Source: Rotaria socialis (lineage: Eukaryota > Rotifera > Eurotatoria > Philodinida > Philodinidae). From it: a stretch of DNA of 64,000 nt. The notes beneath the pieces are model-generated. The model saw nothing but the letters and a program-made list of their open reading frames with translations. It did no database searches and was not told the origin of the DNA. The DNA lies in the NCBI GenBank assembly GCA_905331475.1, contig CAJNYU010000012.1:1-64000 (forward strand), in the 5' to 3' direction. Both the position numbers and the translations under genes were made by a program. Positions 37,145 through 49,018 of this stretch are shown piece after piece. The number at the start of each line of letters is the position of its first letter. Position 1 is the stretch's first letter.

Positions 37145-38024
37145 TTCCGAACAACACCTAGAAATTATATGTAAGTCTTGACTCAAATATTGATGAAAGA
37201 AAACTTCTCAAAACAGACTGAAAATATATCCAGAAAAAGAAGGGCAAAAAATCGAGGCCACTCAAGTGCAAAATACGGATAAATTCAACCGAGAGATCTA
37301 GAAAAATGCGACTGATCGCTAGCTAGTCAGAAAGACGAATGTGCTATTTAACTTAAATTGTTTATAGATAATATAGAAAAATCATAGTGAATAATTTTTA
37401 ACGTGAAGAAATTGGTATTCAATTAGAGCCCAACGTTTCCAAAAAAATCGAAACTGAGAAACTTTTCAGGATCCGGCTACCCGGCACCGGCACCGGAATC
37501 GAAACCATGAGATTCGTAATTTTTCTAATGATAGCTACAGTCATCTATTTTATATAATTTTCGTCGCTTCTATTACTCGAGTAAATTTTCCATCCAAATA
37601 TCACATTAAATTTTCATCTATACCATATATTATAGTGTGGGTGTGTGCCTGTGTTTACTATTTATGTGTGATTCAGCGTATATCTACTATTTCCTGTATT
37701 CATGTGCATCTACGGATGTCTGCGGTTTGCTGTCCATATCTGTCCTACGGTGCTGATCCTCTCCCTTCGCTACATCATCTGAAGCGCTGTTTGCGTGGCT
37801 TCGCCTACTAGGTGAGGTGGACAGCAGTGCAGTATGCATGGCTTTTACGCTGAATTCTGACCGACGTACCTGATTGGGTCTACCTCTAAAACCAGGAAAA
37901 TGTTTTTCCTCGTTAGTTGACGGGAGATGCCGCATCTCTGCGCAAGACGCGGCAGGTGTGCGGGAGATACAGAATGAGCGTGGTTGATTTCTTATATCTA
38001 AAATATTTGTATTTGTTGGGAGTT

Positions 38025-38092
38025 GCCGGGGATGGTGTAGTGGTTCTATGTGTCTAAGTTAGATATCAGAAGGTTCGACTTCTTCCCCCTGC
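38025..38092 (+). repeat. tRNA-like sequence (pseudo-tRNA or SINE head)
   Basis: GCCGGGG and CCCCTGC can pair as an acceptor stem with one mismatch. GAAGG / TCTTC form a T-stem around the TTCGACT loop, so box B is good (GGTTCGACTTC). An A-box-like TGGTGTAGTGG lies after the acceptor. The anticodon loop lacks U33 and the variable region is too short, so I read it as a decayed tRNA or tRNA-derived SINE and not a working tRNA. Confidence 0.35.
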
Positions 38093-38467
38093 ACGGTGTC
38101 ATCGTTTACAAGATATGCGGTATCGGAAGAATAAATAAAAGAGGGATGTCCAAGGACTGAGGATTAGGAATTCCTCATCAGTTCCCCTACAGTTCCTTGC
38201 ATACTAAAGGTAAAAATTTGGAATTTTCATGATAATTTTTGTTCGTACACTTATTTTCACTTGCAAAATTGTGAGAATCAATGATTTCGTGTAAAAATTA
38301 TTTTTAAAACAGCAATATCGCAACTTTCGTGAATGGGGGAACGGTTAACTTGATTTTTCATTGACATATAGAACCACGTAACCATCAGTGGCACCGATTT
38401 TTCGCAATAAAACAATAGAATGCTTAATCTCCCATATTATCTGGTCATATAAGATCTTATTGATGAA

Positions 38468-39000
38468 TCATACAAGAATCTTACCGTAATTCTTGATGTA
38501 AGATTTCAGAGGCGACGATTTTTCGTCGGGTCTTACATGATCATGTACGATAATGATGTATGATCCGATACGATCGGATAAGAATCTATGACCGATCTTG
38601 CTGTCTGATTTCTCGCCCTGGCAATCATTTTTAATTTCTTGTTTTTCTTGTTCATACCAACACCGTTTTTCATCTTGTAAATAAGTAATAGTTTGCCAGA
38701 TACGGGATGACGTGGGGTATCGTAAATCTTCGTAAAGTTGATTCAAATCTAATAACCATTGATATATATTCGACATTTCATCCTGTGTTAGTAATTTAAT
38801 TGATTCTAATTGCTGTTGTTCGTATTGTCGATAAGCATCCTATTTATCTAACGTAGATAAAGCAATTTTGGTAGATTGATTCTTATGAGTACCATCAGAA
38901 TCTTCGATTGATTGTGTTAATGATGGAGGATTAGGAAGTTCCAAAATAGAATTAGATTCATTTTTAAATTGTTGTTTTGATCGAGTATTGGCAGCTATGG
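38468..39000 (-). pseudogene. Broken coding fragment, family unknown
   Basis: On the minus strand a reading frame runs through KQQFKNESNSILELP...STLDK, hits one TAG at about 38841, then continues in the same frame as DAYRQYEQQQLESIKLLTQDEMSNIYQWLLDLNQLYEDL...YEQEKQEIKNDC. Composition and helical character look like real protein on both sides of the stop. I do not recognise the family; it could be a gene fragment or retropseudogene. Confidence 0.4.
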
Positions 39001-39300
39001 AAATTATAATCAGTTTTTCCCTTAACGGCACATTCCTTTCGCAAAGAAGGTTCCTCGAACATCGCTGCCACCACTGTAATATACTGCACCACCAAACAGA
39101 AACATTTATGTCTGTGGGTTCGATATATGTGCAATATCTACCATATTTATTTTTACCAAGTGAAGTATAAATGTAAACAAAAATGAAAACAAAGAAACGA
39201 CAATGTATCACAATATATATGGGCAAACAAGAATGATAATAGAGGTCAGGCCGTGACAATTTTATAGGCCCATCTGATTCTTGCATGAAAAGATGACCCA

Positions 39301-41040
39301 TACATCAAAGATTAAGATCTCTAAAATTCAAGTTATTCTAAAAAAGCTAGCTACCTTCAACATTAAAAAAAACTTGATGCGTCGTAACGACGGAAAAAGT
39401 GTCAGAACGTTACCTTTGATTTTTTCAATTTTTATACAAATAGTAATATCTAGGGAAATTATTTTTATCGTTCGAAAGTTCATTTTATGCTCTACAAGAT
39501 TGGTGCCAGGGACATTTTACACAGAGATTGCCTTTCGCAGTAAATTCAAGGTTAAGTGAGACAACTCAAAATTTAGGGTCCTGTTTTGTTACAGTGCTAC
39601 CCGAGTATAAACCATTCCTGGAATATCGGTACTTTAACCGAATACTATGAATTTTATACTGTAAATAGAGCTCCATGAACTGTATTGAATGACCTTCGAA
39701 CGAGCTTTTTAGCTGTAATAGTTTTCGTGATATTTGAAAAAAAGCTGTGTCAAAAATGTCACAGTGTTACGCTTGGACAAGCCGTAATATGAGCATTCGA
39801 AGAAAACGTTTTTGTATAAGTAAAATTTCTTTGTTATGTTAAAAGTCATATGTAGTTCGATCAGATTCGATTGCTAAAATAAGATTCAGGTTGTTTAGTA
39901 ATAAGATTCTACTTTAGATGAGAATGAATCGTCTGTGTGAATCATTGAAGAATTACATGAAATGTGAAAATCAAATGAAAAAGCTTGTTAGCGCAGCCCC
40001 TTTGGGACTAAAATGTGGAACTCACAGATATCCCTTCGGCTTACTAAAATAATTCAAAATAGTTTATCTGAAAAATCTACCCTGATTTCCAAAACCTATA
40101 ATTAGGTCATTGTCTATTTGCTTATGTCTACAATCGAGTATTAATTATTAACTGGTATATTTAGCAATGGCAGATTCTAGTTTCTACGGTCTCTAATGGT
40201 TTCCTAAGCTAGTTACTATGGTCTGTAAAGGGTAACCATTGCGTTTTTCGTGTAGTCTGTAATTAAAAAAGGAAGAAATAGCAACCTAATTTGTCAAGCT
40301 CATAATTAGCACAATTTTAAACTAATTAATGTCTGTAATGGGGATGGGGGAACCGCAAAAATCTCACTTATAAACTTGCACTCACCATTTTCTTCGGAAA
40401 TATATGTGAGTTCCACAAAACATTACTCTCTTGATGCTGAAGAATTAGGCTTCAATGTTGGAAACAACCATAGAACAACAACAGCAATCGACAATCTGTT
40501 ATGGACCAATGCTTTGCAAGCGTCGATCGAGAAATAAAAAGTTCCTTTCTGATTATTCTTGAATTATTTTTCTAGTAGTATACCATACTTGATCTGCTAC
40601 TAAAATATATGAGAACTTCATGATGAGGTAATCTGTTTGCGCTGCGGGGATTTTTTAGTTCGGGAAACATCAATTGCCAAAAAGTTTTAGTACATCGTCG
40701 GAAAATATTGTGTTGAAGCATATTGCGAGTGACTACGGATGTGAGAGTAGGCAATACAACACAAGTATCACCCACACTCTAAAAACCATTCTCCTGTCAC
40801 CATACATATTTCAGGATATTAAGAATCATTTACAAAAAATTGCTATCTCGAGAACACTGGTATAATAGAAAATGCTGTATTGATTGCCTGTCATTGCAAA
40901 TTGAATGTTGGTACCATTAGCTGTAGATGTACAACCATTAAGAAATGGTACACTACTAAATTATTGCATGTTAATAGATTATTATTTACCCATCACCTAC
41001 ATCAAAATGCAAGAACCAAATGTTTTTCGAGAGAAGAATA
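39301..41040. other. Intergenic, includes a dispersed-repeat end
   Basis: No supported gene. At about 39980-40020 is a roughly 40-bp segment (AAGCTTGTTAGCGCAG, then GGACTAAAAT) that recurs in inverted orientation at about 60188-60233, probably the end of a dispersed repeat. Confidence 0.4.
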
Positions 41041-41045
41041 GGCAG

Positions 41046-41054
41046 TATATATAA
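41046..41054 (+). promoter_or_regulatory. TATA box of the WAP-domain gene
   Basis: TATATATAA lies about 50 bp upstream of the ATG at 41105, a distance that would fit a short 5' leader. Confidence 0.5.
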
Positions 41055-41104
41055 GAAATAGTTCTTCTTACTATTCACATTCACTTGATTCAAATTCGTA
41101 CAAG

Positions 41105-41429
41105 ATGCGTTTCTTTCTAGTTCTTCTTCTAATTGTATTGATCTATGTGACATTCATAGCCGCTGCTCAAAATGAGACAAATGCCATTGCGTGCGACCCA
41201 TCCCGGTAAGATATATTTGCTTTCATCATTTATTGAAACTTGTGATCCCTTAGGTCAGTGTCCTCTGTATGGAATAAGGTGCATGATAGCATGTGCTCCG
41301 GTGACAATCCACAATTGCAAAAACGCCAAGCCTCCATGTTGTACAAGTGACGAACAATGCCCAAAGAAACAAAAATGTTGTCAACCAGCTTGTGGCTGTT
41401 GGAATCTGTGCACTGATGTTGCAACCTAA
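41105..41429 (+). CDS. Secreted WAP-domain (four-disulfide core) protein, phase problem at intron
   Basis: Exon 1 (41105-41205) encodes a signal peptide (MRFFLVLLLIVLIYVTFIAAAQ) and a short linker, ending at GTAAG. Exon 2 begins after CCCTTAG at 41254 and encodes GQCP, then the WAP core: C-x5-C-x5-CC-x3-C (CTSDEQCPKKQKCCQPAC), ending TAA at 41427-41429. WAP proteins are small secreted inhibitors or antimicrobials. The two exons do not join in phase: exon 1 leaves two bases and exon 2 needs one. One base too many in the CCC at 41202-41204 would explain it (assembly error or real frameshift). An in-phase acceptor at 41278 exists, but it would drop the GQCP start of the domain. A TATA box upstream and AATAAA at 41511-41516 support a real gene. 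Confidence 0.65.
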
Positions 41430-41510
41430 TTCGAACTCATCAACAATTACAGCTTTGACTTATTTTGACCCTTTCGTTTTAATCATAAGCCTATTTGCTG
41501 CAGGTTCAAT

Positions 41511-41516
41511 AATAAA
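41511..41516 (+). terminator. Polyadenylation signal of the WAP gene
   Basis: AATAAA lies 82 bp after the stop codon of the WAP-domain gene. Confidence 0.5.
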
Positions 41517-42456
41517 CTGAAACCAGTGTAATTCTCATCATCATTTGTTCTACGCGGAGGAACCAACGAGACACTGTAAACGAATTTATTTTATGAATTA
41601 GTTTACTCCAAATAGTTGTGTTAATTCAATGAAAAATGATTTCATTCAATAATAAAAATTACTCCTTTCAGCTTAATCAATGTATCCGAGTCTTATTTAA
41701 ACCACGAAATTTGCAAATTAGAGATCGATTAGAGATTTTGAGCGTCAAGCGAATCATTCCTATTTACGACCAAGAAGAAAACGAGTTGCCAATTAAACAA
41801 GATTATTTTACATTGTTGACTAATTGTGAAGTTGAAGGTTTCACTAATTTTCTTTACCATGATTGAGTTTTAAGATGAAAATTTGAAGGTCTAACCAATA
41901 AAAGTGAAAGAATATACGGCTGCCTCAAAAGTCATTATATAATAAGATTTTTTTTTAAATTTATTTCAAACTGAAATTAAAAAAATCATTCGAGCTTTCG
42001 TGTTTACTCTGAACACATCATCCGGAATGACGATGTTAAAAGTTACATTGAGTTAGGTAGAAGGTACAATTTGAAACAAGAGAAATTACAATATTCGAGT
42101 ATAATAACAACAGTTGTGGAAAATGATAGCGACAGTATAGAAATATAGACGAAATGAAAGAATAAACAATTGCATTATTTAAATAATGAATTCTTTAATA
42201 AGTGATATGAGACTTAGTAATAAAGACACCTAAACTTATACATGTGAAGTAACAGGTGGCAATATATATATATATTTGTGTTATGATATTTATTATTTTT
42301 GTTACTATTCTTACTTTATCTGATGTATGTTTGATATTCTTCTATTTTTATTTTCTTTGTTATTTTTATTTCTAATGTATGTTTGATATTGTATTCTTAT
42401 TTTCTTTGTTATTTTTATTTTTAACTTATGTTCGATATTGTATTTTTATTTATGTA

Positions 42457-44138
42457 CTCTCTAAAAAAAAACGTTTCTTAGAAAACCGAAACCGATTCGG
42501 AAACCCTCTCGGGAACCTTAAACCGTTTCTAGAGGGTTTCGGAGTGCTTGAAGCGTTTTCAAAGATGCGTTTCTGGTTTCCGAAACCTCGAAAACCCTCA
42601 GGTTTCCCACAATACCGATTTCGATGCCCTTAAGATATTCGACAAAACCTTTTTCTTGCTGCTTCAAACCAAACCGTTTTGTCAGAAATCCTTGGGGTAT
42701 TCTAGGAAACTAATATTGCCAGAAAAACTGACTTGGTATTGGTATTCAAATGGGTATGCGACAATACCTTTTTGGTTTCCGAAGCCATTATTCGCAAACC
42801 CTTTCGGTTTCAAAGCCTACTAAATGTCTAAAAAGTATTCTGGAAAACCAAAATCGGTTTCCGAGTTTTTTCAATTTGTAAAAGATTTTCATACTTCTAA
42901 AAATCTTTGATAATTCAGAAAACAGAACATGATCCAAGTTCAAAATATCTCAGAAGGACATTTTCTCCGATCAAGCTGAACCGATCCACAGTCCACAGAT
43001 TGCAGAGTTCGACATTTTATTTCAACTCCGTTCTCAATTTTGACGAAAGTTTGAAACAGGTTATCGATGTCCAGGAATCGAAATCCGTCATCATTCTTTT
43101 GATTCTAGCTTCCATCGATCAAAAATTGGACTGATCGGAAATGAGACCTATTATCCTAATATTGAAATTTTTTCCAAAGATTCGGGTATAGATTGGCTGA
43201 CTATAAATTATCATCTCATAATCTGGTAATATTTTTCTGCGTCAGAGAAGTTTAACAATTGAAGATGGTGTGGGCATTGATGGTTTGATTTCTTTTTGAT
43301 TTAGAATTTTACTGAAACTTCTATTGCTATTGAAGGACAAAATTTATATAATGGTCCTCTCGGTATCCGTATCTACAGTAAATACGTCTGCGTTGTGGAT
43401 TGGTGGGTTCAGTGAGCCAAGTGGCGATGGTTATTTATTTTGTTTCAGTTTAGATCGATTATTAGATGAGTAAATGTTAAAGGCGACTTCGATTTTAAAA
43501 GTTATTAGGTGATGAAATATTTGTTTTTCTATTTAGATCCAGCACAAGATTAGCAAATAATAATTGTGAGTTCGATTTTAATAGTTAAAGCTGATGAAAT
43601 ATGCTATTTCCTTTTAGATCTAATATCCCATGTCGATCGTTCTTTTCACCGGATCCTGGAGACACTGACAATAAAGATGCCTGAAAACCACTGTGTCCTG
43701 TACGAAAACAGATGATATCATTAAAACTTGGTAGCAGTGTCCCGACTGCAAACTCTCTAGATTTTTTCTGATGAGTTCCGATCAACTTGCTGTATTTTTC
43801 GGGAAGATGCACAGGAAATCATGAGAAAAAAGTTGAAAAACTTTACGGGCGGGATACTGCTTCTATGTTCCAGCGATATCGCGTGTTTCCATACAGGGTA
43901 CGGGGATTTTCAGGCGGCTTTCCTGTCGGTTTCTGCAGCATCCGGTGAGCGGAACGATCGAACCGAGCTATAGCAATCTGATGGTTCTCGATGCAGAACG
44001 AGAAGAAGGAAATTTCATTTCGTTTCTCGGTTTCCGAGACCTCGGAACCCGTGTCTGGGAACCCATTAAAGGGTTTCCGATTTTGTTACTGTCGGAAACC
44101 TATTTTGAGTTTCTTAGAATACCCTTTTTTTTAGAGAG
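42457..44138. mobile_element. TA-flanked DNA element with TIRs and GGTTTC/GAAACC-rich ends
   Basis: The sequence TACTCTCTAAAAAAAA at 42455 recurs inverted at the right end (TTTTTTTTAGAGAGTA, to 44140). This gives TIRs beginning CTCTCTAAAAAAAA and a TA duplication on each side, as in Tc1/mariner-type insertions. Inside the TIRs the first about 380 bp and last about 160 bp are crowded with near-palindromic GGTTTCCGAAACC-type motifs. The middle has no clear gene, so the element is non-autonomous or decayed. Confidence 0.65.
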
Positions 44139-44139
44139 T

Positions 44140-45654
44140 AGGCGATGAAACGGACATTATTTTCGATGTTATTTCAATTGTATGCCTGATAATGAGCGTT
44201 TTAATCTAGCAAATTACAGTAATTTATTATTTTTTTTGTAAAAGTCATTTAACTATTTTGATGAAAATATATATTTTCATGCATGAAATTGAAATTAATT
44301 AAAAATAATGTCCGTTTCATCATTTTAATGACATTTTTTTCATTCCTTTGGTTGTCAAAAATCTTGTCAAGTATTACAGTCACAAGATTTGCATATTGAA
44401 TATAGTATAATTTTTAAAGACAAAGTAAATATGTATTTGAATCGATAAGATATCGTTCAAGACAGTCAATGTGTACGTAACTAATGTAGAGATTGAGACA
44501 GTCAAACGAATGACTATTATCATGTAAAACCAAGTTTCGAACACTAATAAATCATTTACTAGGAAAATATTCGACTAAAAAAATGAAATAATTCACTAGG
44601 AAACTATTTAAATTATTTCCCTGTATATGACATTGATTTTCTATCAGAAAAAATCGTAATTTTATTCGAAATGTGCTCATTTGATTGAGGATTAAATGAC
44701 AGTTCATGTAATCATGATAGATCACTGATAGTATTTCTCTTCAAATAATAGCCATGAATAAACGTTATATTTTTGTGGTGAATGATAACGAGAACTATTT
44801 TGGATAGTGTAGTTCTGTATATGTGAGAAAATAGAACATGGAAATTATTTTATAAGTGCTCCCGATTTCAACGATATTCTTCTCGAAAACATATGGTATC
44901 TTCATCACATGAGGCAATTAATCGATTCTCTTGAAAGACGCTAGCATTTGTGATGTTATAAATCAAAGCTTAGTCATAAGAACGTTCTAGAAAATGACAC
45001 CTGCTATTCAGGTAGATGGGACTGTATGTTTCAAAAGTAATGGTAATTAGTAACTGAAACATTTATCTAGTAAGTTTTTCGTTTGTTGATACAATTATCT
45101 CCGACTATCATAATTCGTTTCTCTAGGCTTACATCTAATTCGAATACTACAAAATGTAAATAAGGATATACATTGCTATGCAAATGAAACCAGTAACGTT
45201 ATTGATCATAGAGCATTCATTTATCTTGTAAGCAAGAAAAATTCATCCTTCAGACTGGTACCATAATGATTCTACAATGCTATTTCTATTGAGATGAATC
45301 AAAGTAAAATTATGTGTAAATACAAATTACCATTTTGTATCGTAACATATCAGCAATGTATTGCGGTCGATGGGGAATATCTCATGTCGAGTCGTTCGAA
45401 AAAAATGGATAGCAATTACTCGATATGAAGGAGTGTCTTGAAATAGTTCAAACGGTGCAAGATTATTTTAATTCATTAAAAGGATGAGTATCACTATTGT
45501 CGAAATTTACTGGCTAAACATATTTTGTTGAAATAGTTATAATCCTCCAATATGCATCAGACTATTTTAGTGTTATCCCAGTTTTTTGTTCTTGAGATAG
45601 ATAAACGCGTAACTATAGTATGTAAATGCAATTTTATCACAAAAATGTACATTA
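44140..45654. other. Intergenic, nothing supported
   Basis: About 1.5 kb of AT-rich DNA with no supported gene. Confidence 0.4.
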
Positions 45655-45911
45655 TCAATGAGCCTTATTCGCGAAGACGTGTTGGCCACGCTCATGTATA
45701 AAATAGTGGCCATATTCTTTTACGTGTTGTTATGGACGGTGTCGTCTCTCTCATCTATCTTTCTCGATTGCCTTCATGGCATATGCCATGAAGGCAATCG
45801 AGAAGGATAGATCAGAGAGACGACACCGTCCGTAACAACACGTAAAAGAATATGGCCACTATTTTATACATGAGCGTGGCCAACACGTCTTCGCGAATAA
45901 GGCTCATTTGA
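45655..45911. mobile_element. 257-bp near-perfect palindrome (foldback element)
   Basis: Two arms of about 128 bp are inverted copies with only a few mismatches and essentially no loop; the centre is GGCATATGCC at 45778-45787. The outer ends read TCAATGAGCCTTATTCG and its inverted copy. There is no coding capacity. It could be a MITE or a hairpin RNA source. Confidence 0.75.
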
Positions 45912-46370
45912 AGTGCATTGATATATCAATTATTGTAAGGAGTAAAATTAAAAAACATGAAATAGAGAAGTAAAGAATCTGACTGGTCACATGTACGAGA
46001 AGAGATTTCTAATTGTAATGAATAACCTCATCGATGTAAGGATCTTGTTTTCTCAGCTAGGTGCCTATGTAAATAATATAGATTAAGTGTGTCTTTTGCT
46101 TTCGAAATAACTGTATAATATTGAAATCAAATAAATCTAAAAAATTCATGTGTAACTTGTCTGATACCAATGACACTATATATGCTTTTTCTTGTCTCGA
46201 AAGGTTAGTTAAATATTATAGAAAAAGCAGTCAGTAAGTGTGAATCAATGAATATGATCAGAGGATTCTTACAAAAATTAGTTAGATTTACGAAGAGTTT
46301 GATAGGTTTTTCGGAATTGGTCAACAAAAAAATACGGTTACTTTGCGCAAAAAAGAACAAAATATATTTT

Positions 46371-46441
46371 GCGAGATCTGGGAATCAAACCCTATAGCTA
46401 TTCGTTCAGAATACAAGTACTCTACGAGCGAAATTCTGGTA
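46371..46441 (-). repeat. tRNA-like relic
   Basis: On the minus strand a B-box-like GGGTTTGATTCCC follows a possible anticodon arm with loop CTGAACG (anticodon GAA if real) and a D-arm-like GCTCGTAGAG. The acceptor ends do not pair, so this is probably a tRNA pseudogene or SINE fragment. Confidence 0.3.
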
Positions 46442-47175
46442 TTGCGTAGTTACCAATCAATGGAAATTTATTGATTTTTAATACTTGCTATCACACTCTG
46501 CGAGTGTGCAGCAATTATCGTCAGGTCAACATTATGGAAATCAACTTCAATGATGAGTGTGGACGTATTTATCATCTCTTAATAAACACTCACACTCACA
46601 TCGTATATAGAATTTGTTGACCATTTGTGTCTAATAAAGAAATTTGCCTAGGATGAGCAGCTGGATTGCAATGAATTGTGAGAAATTGACACGGTGCTCC
46701 AATATTTTCTTCAGGCATTAAGTTCGATATTTGTAGTTCAAGATCAATTTCACTGACGGATATATTATATTTATATTGAATTCTAATTTAGTTTTCTAAA
46801 ATTTTCTTTTTCTTTCTCCTCTTTCGTCCTTATTCATTCAAGGTAGGGGATAGGCGTTGCTTCGTAGGGGGTAGAAAACTAACGGAAAACAACTTAGGTG
46901 ATTACTGGTCTACTGTGAAATGACGGTGATGATACACACAGATAAAGTTGTATGATATTACAATCATCAGTACATCTTTTCGTTAAAAAGTTGAGTAATT
47001 ACTTAATGACCTATAAACTTTTAAAATGTGAAACTATTTTCGGATATATAAATTTGAACATTCTGCAAATACTAAATAAAAAGGCTACCGGTTTTGAGTG
47101 GAACAAAGAGGAATCAAAGATTCACACTTCCAGTGCATAGTGGAAAGATATTCTCGTCCGGCATCTTAAGTAATT
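46442..47175. other. Intergenic, nothing supported
   Basis: No supported feature; this is the 3' flank of the sulfotransferase gene. Confidence 0.35.
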
Positions 47176-48570
47176 TTATTTCTTGAGCGAATCACTACTA
47201 CACTTAAGCATAGGTCGATCAATATAATCTTCTAATCGATAGTTGAAAATTTGCAAGTCATCACTATATAGATTTCTCAGTCGGCATATCATTTCATCAG
47301 GCAGGTTGACATACAATTGTTTGTAATCTTTGTTTGTTCGGTGTGTACTACCACGCCGTCTTTGAGAATCCCAATCAGATAAATTGAGCAATTTCAAAAA
47401 ATACGGATAGTCCTTGTCAAATGTTTCATATTTGCCAATCAAGTTGTACCTTAGATTGCATACACTGCAGAGCGACGAGTATGGCTGCCAATGTGGATCG
47501 ATATCACCAAGAATTATGTGATTTTGAAGAAAACTCGCAATAAAATGCTGAAATGAAGGAATAATGTTTTCACAAAGCCTGTTCTTTTCCGACAGATCTA
47601 AGAACCCATTGAATTTAAAATATTGAAGACAGATTGACTGACGCATTTGATTATAATAAGATTCTGATCGAATTCTATCTTTTTCGAGTGTCGCAATTTT
47701 TTCTGTATACGCGGCGGCGAGACGTTCAAACGGATGTCGCACGAATATGGCACGAGTGAACGGCGAAGACAGTAATCGAGATGCATTGGATAAAAATTCT
47801 AGATTTATGTATGGGAATACAGAGGTCTCATAAAAATGCCAGATATCAAACGATGGAGGAAAAGGCTTCACATTGATACCGTCAAGGCGAAGCAAACTAA
47901 GTAGAGAATCGATGAGATCGATAACTGTTGGAGATTTCGTAGTATTCCCAATGAATATCGAATGCTAAAACCAAACATCCTTGCGAAAATTAGTCTAAAA
48001 AATTGAAGCTTTATGCACCCCTACCTTTCCAAGTATCCTTGAAACAGCACGTATATGAATTAGTTTTTCGGGCGGTACTCGAGTAAAATCAACATTGGAT
48101 CGATTGCTTGAGAGATGTTCACGAAGTTCACGTAGATGAGCATATGTGACGCTGCCAAGAACAGTTTTTGTGGCTACTTTTGGAACGGAACAGTAAGCGA
48201 ATCGTTTAGTTCGAATGACGAAAATAAAGTAAAGAGGTTTTCTTTTCTGTCTGACATGATGAACAGATTCTTCATACTGTTTTTCACCAGTCGTTAATTG
48301 TAGACGCATACAATGAGCAATGAGTGATGCTGAACGTTCTTCATAAACATTAGGAAGCCACAGTAGTGACATAGTCTTCGCTGTTTCTAATCTGTTTTGT
48401 GAAATCGTGTCATTTTGCGAAAACTTAATGCAAAATAGAACAACGACGACCAAACAACTCCATAAAATCATACCCATAAAACATTTTTTAATTGAATGAC
48501 CAAAACATAAATTTCCTATTTGAATAGAGGTCAAGACTTTCTGCAACCACAAAAGGCATATACATTTCAT
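47176..48570 (-). CDS. Carbohydrate sulfotransferase (HNK-1/CHST8-14 family)
   Basis: Two exons, 48025-48570 and 47176-47964, join in phase (GTAGGG..TTTTAG intron of 60 bp) to 444 residues. The start is the ATG at 48570-48568; the frame is open further upstream but only with non-ATG codons. A transmembrane segment (WSCLVVVVLFCI) near residues 37-50 gives the type II topology of Golgi sulfotransferases. The 5'-phosphosulfate loop is CSVPKVATKTVLGS, and the 3'-phosphate site is FVRHPFERLAAAYTEK. Family motifs DPHWQPYSSLC and LIGKYETFDKDYPYF follow. The enzyme should transfer sulfate from PAPS to a glycan; the exact acceptor cannot be read from sequence. The family's usual Cys-Thr-Asn after PKV is changed to Thr-Lys-Thr, a small departure. 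Confidence 0.88.
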
Positions 48571-48580
48571 CGGTACTAGT

Positions 48581-48711
48581 ACAATTCGTCGCACGACAAT
48601 TCGTCGCGATCAATTCGTCGCAATCAATTCGTCGCATGATCAATTCGTCGCAGAACAATTTGTCGCGTTCTGTTCGTCGCATATTTTTTTTCGTTCTGTC
48701 GTCGCAGATAA
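48581..48711. repeat. Imperfect tandem array of CAATTCGTCGC
   Basis: At least six copies of CAATTCGTCGC or a one-base variant occur with 2-5 bp variable spacers, followed by TGTTCGTCGC and TGTCGTCGC. The array lies immediately upstream of the sulfotransferase start codon, so it is probably in its promoter or 5' leader. Confidence 0.7.
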
Positions 48712-48918
48712 ATTCTTTCCGTTCTGTTGTTCGCTATCTGTTTCTCCCATCTCTCTTAATTAATTCTTTTTTTTTATGCAACCAATAAAAAGAAAATAAA
48801 ATAAATGAGTAATTGTAAGATATGTACAATAACGATAGATAATTGATTTTTCTAAAGCAAATGACTGTTTAATTGGAAAAGCGGATAAAAAAAACTAATC
48901 AAAAATACTGTGATAGAG

Positions 48919-49018
48919 NNNNNNNNNNNNNNNNNNNNNNNNNNNNNNNNNNNNNNNNNNNNNNNNNNNNNNNNNNNNNNNNNNNNNNNNNNNNNNNNNN
49001 NNNNNNNNNNNNNNNNNN
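48919..49018. other. Assembly gap (100 N)
   Basis: Exactly 100 N, probably a placeholder. It falls in the left inverted repeat of the pogo-like element. If both repeats are the same length, about 470 bp and not 100 would be missing. Confidence 0.9.

Larger units (their letters stand above)
32960..37150 (-). mobile_element. Decayed non-LTR (LINE) retrotransposon
   Basis: On the minus strand, about 4.2 kb carries remnants of a two-ORF LINE: a gag-like ORF1 with CCHC zinc knuckles, then ORF2 with an AP-type endonuclease and a reverse transcriptase. The layout suits the Jockey/I/LOA-like groups. Frameshifts and stops interrupt both ORFs. The boundaries are approximate: the 5' end is set just before the ORF1 ATG (37144), and the 3' end near an A-rich stretch and (ACCTACCT)-like tail at about 32955-32975. 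No target-site duplication was identified. Confidence 0.85.

Noticed and set aside
37687-37935. 82-codon minus-strand frame in a GC-richer patch
   Set aside because: Adjacent to tRNA-like and LINE 5' sequence; looks like repeat-derived sequence, with no recognisable domain.
41636-41866. 76-codon frame after the WAP gene
   Set aside because: Protein-like composition but no domain, no paralogue in the window and no promoter or splice evidence; left unannotated.
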